Below, piece by piece: positions 33,511 through 39,311 of a stretch of DNA of 39,311 nucleotides. A program made the translations under genes and the position numbers. Origin of the DNA: Miniimonas arenae (GTDB lineage Bacteria; Actinomycetota; Actinomycetes; Actinomycetales; Beutenbergiaceae); assembly GCF_006351005.1 (NCBI RefSeq), contig NZ_VENP01000030.1, positions 1 through 39,311 on the forward strand, read 5' to 3'. Every line of letters begins with the position of its first letter. Within the stretch, counting starts at the first letter, position 1. Below the pieces are notes generated by a model that was not told where the DNA came from, made no database searches, and saw nothing but the letters and a program-made list of their open reading frames with translations.

Positions 33511-34850
33511 CGCGTGCCCACCCCGGTGCGGGGGACGGCCGAGCGCACGGGTGTCACGCCGTCGAGCCCCCCGGTGGGCTCACGCAGCATGCCGAGGTGG
33601 GTGAGGTGCTGCCACGCGAGGGCGATCTCGGCTGCGCCGCCGGGGCCGCGCGCGGCGGTGACGTCGACGACGGCCACCCGCCAGCCCGCGACCCGCAACG
33701 CCTGCGCCGTCGTCGCGGCGGTCGGCACGGCGTGCTCGAGCCGCGCCGGCAGGAAGGAGCGCGGGTCCAGCACGAGGGCCATCGCGGTTGCACCGCGGCG
33801 CCGCACGCGCGCGAGGGCGGCGGTCTCGTCGTCGGTGAGCGGACCCACGATCGCGATCACGAGGTCGAGCGCGTGGGGCACGGCGGGGGTGAACTGGTGG
33901 CCGGTGCGCCCCAGGTCCGCGAGGCGTGCCTGCAGGGTGCCCGGCACCGCCTCCGGCTCGAGCAGCACGGCGCCGGTGTGGTCCGTCAGCGTCACCTCGA
34001 TGCCCGCTGCGGCGAGGTGCAGGCCGACCGAGGCGGCCAGGGTCGCGGCGACGTCGAGGCCCGCCGCGTCGAGGCCGCCCGCGGTGCGCGGTTCCCGGGG
34101 GCGGTGGTCCAGCACGAGCGCCACCGTCGCGGGCGAGGGGACCTGTGCGGTCCGCACCACGACGTCGTCGGCGAGCCGGGCCGACGCGCGCCAGTGGATG
34201 GTGCGCACGTCGTCGCCGATCCGGTACGGCCGCACGCCCACGTCGGGCGCACCGCCGGTCGGTGCGGTGCCGGTGCTCGCCGTCGTGCTCCCCCGTCCTG
34301 CCGCGCTGCGCGGCAGGCCCGCGAGCTCGACGACCTCGGGCACGACGAGCACCTCGAGGGTGCCGGGCACGGTGCGGCGGTCCTCCCACAGGCCGAACGG
34401 GTCGTGCGAGCGCAGCAGCACGGGTCCGATCGCGTAGCGACCCCGACGGTCCCCGACGAGCGGCACCTGCAGCGTCGTCACGCTCCCCGGGAGCAGGGGC
34501 GGCACGGCGCGGCGCTGCTCCTCGAGCAGGCCCGGCGCCTGGGGCAGCCGCAGCTCGAGCGAGCGACCGGGCAGGCGGCCCACGTTGTCCACGCGGACGT
34601 CCGCCGTGCCCTCCCCGGCCACCGGGAGCACCGGGCTGGCCGTCGACAGGCGCACGGCCAGGCGAGGCCTGCGCACGGTGAGGAGCACGGCGACCACGGG
34701 CAGCAGCACGCCGATCGCGGCGGCGAACAGCAGGTCGCGCTCGTCGAGCACGAGGGCCACGAGGCCGGTCGCGGCTCCTCCGGCCAGCAGCCAGCGGCCG
34801 CGAGCGGTCAGCCCGCGGCGGACGGTGCCGCGCTCATCCGCGCGTTCCAC
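33507..34850 (-). CDS. DUF58 domain protein
   Basis: A 447-residue membrane-anchored protein. Two adjacent helices (RWLLAGGAATGLVALVLDER and LLFAAAIGVLLPVVAVLLTV) are followed by a beta-rich region. The DUF58 signature VRPYRIGDDVRTIHWRASARLADDVVVRT is at about 205-233, then a von-Willebrand-A-like part with ATVALVLDHRP carrying the first Asp of a metal site. DUF58 proteins work with MoxR ATPases. The gene starts inside the last codons of moxR (17-bp overlap) and its stop overlaps the transglutaminase start (33507-33510), so all three are a tight operon. Confidence 0.9.
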   Translation of the reverse strand: MERADERGTVRRGLTARGRWLLAGGAATGLVALVLDERDLLFAAAIGVLLPVVAVLLTVRRPRLAVRLSTASPVLPVAGEGTADVRVDNVGRLPGRSLELRLPQAPGLLEEQRRAVPPLLPGSVTTLQVPLVGDRRGRYAIGPVLLRSHDPFGLWEDRRTVPGTLEVLVVPEVVELAGLPRSAAGRGSTTASTGTAPTGGAPDVGVRPYRIGDDVRTIHWRASARLADDVVVRTAQVPSPATVALVLDHRPREPRTAGGLDAAGLDVAATLAASVGLHLAAAGIEVTLTDHTGAVLLEPEAVPGTLQARLADLGRTGHQFTPAVPHALDLVIAIVGPLTDDETAALARVRRRGATAMALVLDPRSFLPARLEHAVPTAATTAQALRVAGWRVAVVDVTAARGPGGAAEIALAWQHLTHLGMLREPTGGLDGVTPVRSAVPRTGVGTR

Positions 34851-35916
34851 GCGGCACCTGGGCCCGGCTCACGAGGGCGGAGACCAGCTCGTGCGTGGTG
34901 CGGTGCGGCGACCCCGGGGTCGCCGGACCCAGCAGCATCCGATGCGCGAGCACCGGCACGGCCAGCGCCGAGACGTCGTCGGGCACCACGTAGGGCCGGC
35001 CAGCGAGCGCCGCCGAGGCCTTCGCGGCGCGCGCGAGGTGGAGCGCCGCGCGGGGCGAGGCCCCCAGCCGCACACTCGGCAGGCCGCGGGTGGCCCGCAC
35101 GATGCCGACGAGGTAGGAGCGCACCTGAGGCGCGAGGTGCACGCGGCGCACCGCGGCCGCCATCGCCAGGACGCCGGCGTCGTCGGTGACGGGCCGGACG
35201 CTCGTGAGCGGGTCGACCTGGTCGCGGTCCAGGAGCATCTCCAGCTCGGCGTCCGCGGCCGGGTAGCCGATGCTCGTCTGGGCGAGGAACCGGTCGCGCT
35301 GCGCCTCGGGCAGCGGGAACGTGCCCTCCATCTCGACCGGGTTCTGCGTGGCCAGCACGAGGAACGGGCGCGCGAGCGTGTACGTGGTCCCGTCGACCGA
35401 GACCTGGTGCTCCTCCATCGCCTCCAGTAACGCCGACTGGGTCTTGGGCGAGGCGCGGTTGATCTCGTCGGCCACCACGATGTTGGCGAAGATCGGCCCG
35501 GGGCGGAACTCGAACTCGCTGGTCAGCCGGTTGTAGATGCTGCCGCCGGTGACGTCGGTGGGCATGAGGTCGGGGGTGAACTGCACACGCGAGACGTCGG
35601 CGGCCACCGCGAGCGCGAGCGCCTTGGCGAGCGACGTCTTGCCCGTCCCCGGGACGTCCTCGATGAGCAGGTGCCCCTCGCTCAGCAGACACACGACGGC
35701 GAGGCGCACCACCTCGTCCTTGCCCACCAGCACGCGGGCCACCTCGGCCTGGATCCGGCCGCCCACCTCGGCGACCTGCTCCACGGGCGGCGTCTCGCCG
35801 GGGCTGGCTGCCCAACGCGGACCGCGCGCCTGGTCGTGGCTCAGATCGGCACGCGCGTCGGCGTCGTCCGGCCTCGCATGCTCCGTCTGCTCCTGGGTCA
35901 CGGCGTGCTCCGTCAC
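34834..35916 (-). CDS. MoxR-family AAA+ ATPase
   Basis: A 360-residue cytosolic chaperone-like ATPase. Walker A is EDVPGTGKTSLAKAL near residue 90; Walker B is VVADEINRASPKTQSALLEAMEE near 150. The MoxR-specific TPDLMPTDVTGG lies between them. Sensor 1 is in LVLATQNPVEMEGTFPLPEAQRDRFL, and the lid ends with ASPRAALHLARAAKASAALAGRPYVVPDDV. The first 45 residues are a charged extension (Glu/Asp/Arg-rich). GTG at 35916 is the best start; a second GTG five codons later is possible. MoxR proteins help insert metals or assemble complexes with VWA/DUF58 partners, here the two co-transcribed membrane proteins. Confidence 0.92.
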   Translation of the reverse strand: MTEHAVTQEQTEHARPDDADARADLSHDQARGPRWAASPGETPPVEQVAEVGGRIQAEVARVLVGKDEVVRLAVVCLLSEGHLLIEDVPGTGKTSLAKALALAVAADVSRVQFTPDLMPTDVTGGSIYNRLTSEFEFRPGPIFANIVVADEINRASPKTQSALLEAMEEHQVSVDGTTYTLARPFLVLATQNPVEMEGTFPLPEAQRDRFLAQTSIGYPAADAELEMLLDRDQVDPLTSVRPVTDDAGVLAMAAAVRRVHLAPQVRSYLVGIVRATRGLPSVRLGASPRAALHLARAAKASAALAGRPYVVPDDVSALAVPVLAHRMLLGPATPGSPHRTTHELVSALVSRAQVPRGTRG

Positions 35917-35962
35917 TGCGTCGGGTCCCCCCGAGCGTGGAGGCGTGCTCCGTCGCTCGCTG

Positions 35963-36282
35963 GGCCAAGTCTCGCACGGGACTGGCACCACCCCGGCCTC
36001 CGTCACGAGCCTCCTGCAGGGGCTCGAGGCGCGTGGCTTCATCACCCGCACGTCCTCGCCGCACGACTCGCGCGTCAAGGTCGTGCGGTCACGCCCGAGG
36101 GCGAGCAGATCATCGCCGGCTTCGACGAGGCGATGCGCGCGGCCTCCGAGGCGTTCTACGCGCCGCTGTCCGAGGCTGAGCAGGACCAGCTCCTGGCGCT
36201 CCTCGAGCGGCTCGTCGAGAACGTCGAGGTGCCCAGCCGTCCTGGCGGTCCGCCCGGCGACCCTCGCCGTCGACCGCTGTAG
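35963..36282 (+). pseudogene. MarR-family regulator remnant, N-terminally lost and frameshifted
   Basis: One frame reads TTPASVTSLLQGLEARGFITRTSSPHDSRVKVV, the recognition helix and wing of a MarR protein. The natural continuation AVTPEGEQIIAGFDEAMRAASEAFYAPLSEAEQDQLLALLERLVENV is in another frame. Loss of one base near 36083 (GTGCGG where GTNGCGG is expected) explains the shift. The first half, with the dimer helices, is missing: upstream sequence runs directly into the start region of moxR. The gene precedes a MATE exporter in the same direction, a common regulator-pump pair. A sequencing error could cause the shift but not the missing N-terminus. Confidence 0.8.
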
Positions 36283-36493
36283 TCCACGGCCGGTCGGGTC
36301 GCTCCTTCGCCGCCCGCCCTCTCTCGCCACCCGCTCTCTCTCCACCGTCCTCTCTCTCCGCTGCACCCCACCGCCACGCGCCTGCCGAGGCGCGACACGC
36401 CGTCGTGCCCGGCCTGCGCCCGACCACGAGTCGCCCGCGACCGACCGACCGGCCACTCCCCTCTCGCACCGTCTCGTGAACGGAGACTCCGCC

Positions 36494-38014
36494 ATGCCTG
36501 CTGACCTCACCACTCCTGCTGTCACCAACGCCGACGACGCGTCCGAAGGGACCGCGTCCGGGAGCACCTCCGGCAACCGCCGGGCGCTCGCGACGGCGCC
36601 CGTCTGGCGCGCCCTCGTGCACCTCTGCGTGCCGATGATCGCCGGCTTGTCCGTCGGCACCGTCTACAACATCGTCAACGCGGGCTTCGTCGGCTCGCTC
36701 CACTCGACCCCGATGCTCGCGGCGCTGACGCTCGCGATGCCGGTGTTCGCCGTGCTCATGGCCGTCGGCGGCGTGTTCGGCGTCGGCGGCGGCACGTACG
36801 TCTCGCGCCTGATCGGCGCGGAGGACGCCGTGGACCCTGTGGGAGGCACGGACCCACTGCGCTCACCCGCCGAGACCGCCCTGCGGATCAAGCAGGTCTC
36901 GGCCTTCACCCTGTGGGGGGCGGTCGCTGCGGGCGTGGTGGTCGGCGTCGTCGGGCTCGTGCTCGCCACGCCGATCGCGACGGCGGTCGGGGCCTCGGGC
37001 GATGCGCTCGTCCCGACGGCGCAGTACATCGCCGCGATGTGCGCGTTCGCGCCGGCGATGGTCGCGAGTTTCGCGCTCGAGCAGCTCGTGCGCGCCGAGG
37101 GCGCCGCCGTCTCCTCGATGACGGGCGTCCTGATCTCGACGGCGGCGAACTTCGCGTTCGACGTCCTCTTCATCCTCGTGCTGCACCAGGGCGTGCTCGG
37201 GGCGGGGATCGCCGTCGGGCTCTCGAACGTCGTGATGGCCGGCTACTACGTGTGGTGGTTGGTCCGCCGCAGCGAGGCGGCCGCGCTCGCTCCGCGATGG
37301 CTCAGGCTGGACCGGGAGCTGCTGCGCACGGTGTTCGGTGTGGGCGTCTCCGAGCTGCTGCAGTCCTCATTCCTCGTCGTCAGCACCGTGGTGATGAACT
37401 GGGTCGCGATCGGGTACGGCTCGGCGCTCCTGGCCGGGATGGGCGTGGCACTGCGGATCTCCCAGCTGCCCGAGATGATCTGCATGGGTGTCTTCCTCGG
37501 CGCGATCCCGCTGTTCGCGTACGGCTACGGAGCCGGCGACGGCGTGCGGCTGCGTCGCGCGATCACCGGCGCGGCCGTGGCGATCCTCGGCTTCACGGCC
37601 GTGTTCTCCACGCTCGTGCTGCTCTTCCGCGAGCAGGTGTTCGCGCTGTTCAGCGCGGACGCCGACGTGCTGGCGGACGGCACCCGGATCCTCACCGCGA
37701 TGCTCGTGGCGACGGTGTTCAACGGGATCTCCGGGCTCGTGATCGCGGTGTTCCAGGCGACCGGGCAGATGCGTGACGCCGCGATCATGTCGGTCGCGCA
37801 GGGCGTGCTGTTCGTGCCGGTGGTGCTCCTGGGCAACGCGTGGTTCGGGATGACCGGCGTGATCTGGGCGATGACGGTCACCGAGCTCGTGGTGTTCCTG
37901 CTGGGCGCGGTGCTGTTCGTCGCGGCACGCAGGGAGTTCGCGGGCGTCGCGGAGTCGGGGGCGGCCGTCGAGACCGGTGCCGACGTGCTCGACGCGGCGC
38001 CGGCCACCGCCTGA
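36494..38014 (+). CDS. MATE-family efflux transporter
   Basis: A 506-residue multidrug/toxin exporter with about 12 helices in two similar halves. Half one has the start VWRALVHLCVPMIAGLSVGTVYNIVNAGFVGSL, PMLAALTLAMPVFAVLMAVGGVFGVGGGTYVSRLIGA (the GGG-x-x-x-S-R-x-x-G string of MATE proteins) and LEQLVRAEGAAVSSMTGVLISTAANFAFDVLFI. Half two has GVGVSELLQSSFLVVSTVVMNWVA and QLPEMICMGVFLGAIPLFAYGYGAGDGVRLRRAI. Charged or proline residues inside helices fit cation antiport with Na+ or H+. A GGAGA precedes the ATG. The spacer from the MarR remnant holds three pyrimidine tracts. Loss of MarR may leave the pump unregulated. Confidence 0.93.
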   Translation: MPADLTTPAVTNADDASEGTASGSTSGNRRALATAPVWRALVHLCVPMIAGLSVGTVYNIVNAGFVGSLHSTPMLAALTLAMPVFAVLMAVGGVFGVGGGTYVSRLIGAEDAVDPVGGTDPLRSPAETALRIKQVSAFTLWGAVAAGVVVGVVGLVLATPIATAVGASGDALVPTAQYIAAMCAFAPAMVASFALEQLVRAEGAAVSSMTGVLISTAANFAFDVLFILVLHQGVLGAGIAVGLSNVVMAGYYVWWLVRRSEAAALAPRWLRLDRELLRTVFGVGVSELLQSSFLVVSTVVMNWVAIGYGSALLAGMGVALRISQLPEMICMGVFLGAIPLFAYGYGAGDGVRLRRAITGAAVAILGFTAVFSTLVLLFREQVFALFSADADVLADGTRILTAMLVATVFNGISGLVIAVFQATGQMRDAAIMSVAQGVLFVPVVLLGNAWFGMTGVIWAMTVTELVVFLLGAVLFVAARREFAGVAESGAAVETGADVLDAAPATA

Positions 38015-38034
38015 GCAGCGCGTCGCTGAAAGCA

Positions 38035-38070
38035 CGAGAGGGCGGGACCCGGACGGGACCCGCCCTCTCG
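38035..38070 (+). terminator. Terminator after the MATE gene
   Basis: CGAGAGGGCGGG and CCCGCCCTCTCG form a perfect 12-bp stem around a 12-nt loop, 20 bp after the stop. Confidence 0.85.
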
Positions 38071-38381
38071 TCGATGTGCGCAAGGGGGGAGTTGAGCCTA
38101 CACGCCCTGGGTTCGCCCCCAGTGGCTGGAATGCCCTCGATTTGGGCTCTGACCTGCGACGATGCGAAAAGCACGTTGTGACCCCCAGAGCGATCTTGGC
38201 ACCCGGGAGCATCTAGATACATGTGGTGTGACACATGGGTGACACATGGGACTACCGCTGGCTGCGTAACGCACGGCGCACAGCCATCCGGTGACCGAGA
38301 GGATGCCGCCTGCCGGCGGTGTTGTTGTGCGGCTGACGCCCGCAGGCGCCGCTTCGTTTCCTGGTGTCCCCGCCTAGCGAC
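38071..38381. other. Gene-free foreign-looking stretch
   Basis: Base composition is lower in G/C and codon bias is absent in all frames. It contains an 11-bp direct repeat GTGACACATGG in two adjoining copies near 38229-38250 and a third partial copy. I see no gene, and no tRNA fold could be built. It may be the edge of an old integrated element. Confidence 0.4.
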
Positions 38382-38668
38382 CTACCAGCCGCCCACCCAG
38401 TTGAATCGCGAGCCTGCGCGTCCCCCCATGTAGAAGTTGGCGTTGAGCGCCGAGGAGGCGAGCCGGATCGATGCCGCGTAGGCATCGAGTTCGGGCTGTG
38501 GGCGTGTGCCCGATGGTGCCAGCGGAACCTCACCTCTGGTTGGCGCCGTCAACTTTGTCCAGGTCCGTAGGTTGTCGAGCCCGCCACTCACGGGGTCGCG
38601 CCAGCCGGTGAGGTCGGTCAGCCAGCGGATCGCAGCCTCGAGAACAGGGGGAGTGGTGCTGATCAGGT
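38382..38668 (-). pseudogene. C-terminal fragment of an unknown protein, cut by the IS element
   Basis: A frame of about 95 codons reads LISTTPPVLEAAIRWLTDLTGW, then DPVSGGLDNLRTWTKLTAP, and ends NANFYMGGRAGSRFNWVGGW and a stop. It looks like real protein (regular hydrophobic pattern and aromatic-rich end) but has no start. Its upstream side runs into the predicted left end of the IS3 element at 38669. I infer that the IS separated it from its N-terminal part. The family is not recognised; a phage or plasmid protein is possible given the setting. Confidence 0.5.
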
Positions 38669-38722
38669 TGAAGCGCCCCAGGTTTGATGCCGCTCCTGTT
38701 TGAGTCCAGGAGGATGGCCACC

Positions 38723-39034
38723 ATGCCGAAGAAGATCGATCCCGAGCTCAAGGCGCGCGCGGTGCGTCTGGTGCGAGAGCACGCCGGGCAGTACCAGAAC
38801 GTGACGGCGGCGTCGGTCGCCGTGGCCAAGCAGCTCGGCGTCTCGCGTGAGTCGGTGCGCCGGTGGGTCGCGCAGGACGAGGTCGACGCCGGGACCCGGC
38901 CGGGCACGACGAGCGAGGAGTCGGCCGAGGTCCGCCGGTTGAAGGCGGAGAACAAGCGGCTGCGCGAGGACGTGGCGGTGCTGAAGGCCGCGACGTCTTT
39001 CTTCGTCGGGGAGCTCGACCCCCGCAACCGCTGA
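38723..39034 (+). CDS. IS3-family transposase OrfA
   Basis: A 103-residue protein. It starts MPKKIDPELKARAVRLVREHAG and has the helix-turn-helix VTAASVAVAKQLGVSRESVRRWVAQDEVDAG that binds the element ends. A leucine-zipper coiled coil VRRLKAENKRLREDVAVLKAATSFF follows. It ends GELDPRNR. AGGAGG lies 9 nt before the ATG at 38723, which makes that start better than the ATG at 38714 that directly abuts it. OrfB is in the -1 frame and begins around the stop of this gene, as expected for production of an OrfAB fusion transposase by frameshifting. Confidence 0.92.
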   Translation: MPKKIDPELKARAVRLVREHAGQYQNVTAASVAVAKQLGVSRESVRRWVAQDEVDAGTRPGTTSEESAEVRRLKAENKRLREDVAVLKAATSFFVGELDPRNR

Positions 39035-39036
39035 TC

Positions 39037-39311
39037 ATGGGGTTCATCGACACCATGAGAGCCGAGGGTCACGCGGTCGAGACGGTCTGCCGGGTCCTGC
39101 GCGAGCAGGGCTGCCCGGTGGCTGCGCGGACCTACCGGGCATGGCGCGGTGCGCATCGGCGGGTCGCGGCGCGCACGATCAGCGACGCCGTGGTCGAAGA
39201 CGCGGTGCGCTCGGCGGCGTGGCGCACCGACGAGGCGGGTGTGCGTCGGCTGACCGGCGAGGGCCTGTACGGGCGGCGCAAGATGACCGCGCTGCTGCGC
39301 CGCACGAGCGT
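39037..39311 (+). CDS. IS3-family transposase OrfB, N-terminal part (runs off window)
   Basis: The frame starts MGFIDTMRAEGHAVETVCRV and continues LREQGCPVAARTYRAWRGAH, later LTGEGLYGRRKMTALLRR. This is the HTH_21-like N-terminal part of IS3 OrfB, where V-x-R-L...YGRRKM precedes the DDE catalytic core. The core with its Asp/Asp/Glu is outside the window. The ATG is 3 bp past the OrfA stop, but the frame is open further upstream in the -1 register, so a frameshifted OrfAB product is likely. Confidence 0.9.
   Translation, partial: MGFIDTMRAEGHAVETVCRVLREQGCPVAARTYRAWRGAHRRVAARTISDAVVEDAVRSAAWRTDEAGVRRLTGEGLYGRRKMTALLRRTS

Larger units (their letters stand above)
38669..39311 (+). mobile_element. 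IS3-family insertion sequence, left part (runs off window)
   Basis: TGAAGCGCCCCAGGTTTG at 38669 has the form of an IS3-family terminal repeat (starting TG and followed by a CCCCAGG block). It lies about 50 bp ahead of the orfA start. The two transposase frames follow in the typical overlapping -1 arrangement. The right end and target duplication are outside the window. Confidence 0.75.

Noticed and set aside
38085-38220. tRNA or tmRNA 3' end as an attachment site
   Set aside because: GGGTTCGCCCCC resembles a T-arm, but no acceptor, D or anticodon arm could be paired around it on either strand.

Overview
The window is high-GC DNA with strong G/C third-position bias. Its gene content suggests an actinobacterium, probably order Micrococcales (Cellulomonas or Sanguibacter-like). 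Supporting points are several F420/flavin luciferase-like oxidoreductases, an MshA-like glycosyltransferase, an nrdHIEF operon of mycobacterial type, lipoproteins and CUT1 sugar uptake without a local ATPase, and many genes with a TANNNT box 6-8 nt before the start codon, which is typical of leaderless actinobacterial mRNAs. The order-level assignment is inference.

Layout. (1) 1-430: left edge of an integrated element. The N-terminus of a serine recombinase runs off the window, and the element truncates a luciferase-like monooxygenase gene. (2) 475-12018: mixed housekeeping and metabolic genes. They include a hypothetical protein behind a palindromic repeat array, an MshA-like glycosyltransferase, a VOC protein, a phosphoribosyltransferase, 3-methyladenine DNA glycosylase, a pentapeptide-like protein, an LMW tyrosine phosphatase, a polysaccharide deacetylase lipoprotein, two F420-type oxidoreductases, a GntR(YtrA)/DUF1648 pair with a clear operator, and a GNAT-like protein. 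(3) 12065-16907: a carbohydrate ABC importer (two permeases, then the binding protein) divergent from its probable LacI repressor, with LacI operators between them. (4) 16936-21762: a DinB-like protein and the class Ib ribonucleotide reductase operon nrdHIEF, with two NrdR boxes 32 bp apart and DnaA-box-like motifs further upstream. (5) 22142-26380: a lipoprotein, a histidine phosphatase, a YtcJ-type amidohydrolase and an RlmG/RsmC-like methyltransferase. (6) 26437-30495: a hexuronate operon, lacI-type regulator - uxuB - uxuA, with two LacI operators and a strong terminator. (7) 30527-35916: a moxR - DUF58 - transglutaminase (TgpA-like) operon and a small membrane protein. (8) 35963-38070: a decayed marR gene followed by an intact MATE exporter. 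(9) 38071-39311: a non-coding or decayed stretch, an orphan C-terminal gene fragment and the left part of an IS3-family element that appears to have cut it.

How the genes work together. The importer and its LacI protein form one regulated sugar-uptake unit. LacI/UxuB/UxuA form a second unit that converts fructuronate to mannonate and then to 2-keto-3-deoxygluconate. NrdH/I/E/F supply dNTPs under predicted NrdR control. MoxR/DUF58/TgpA form the usual membrane-associated ATPase-transglutaminase cluster.

I did not find a clearly new multi-gene system. The most unusual signals are in non-coding DNA. They are three unrelated short-period repeat arrays (73/30 bp, 10 bp and 16 bp), a 12-codon ORF with a near-perfect Shine-Dalgarno that shares a CTAG stop with an opposing small ORF, the layered nrd control region, and a recombinase element inserted in an oxidoreductase gene.
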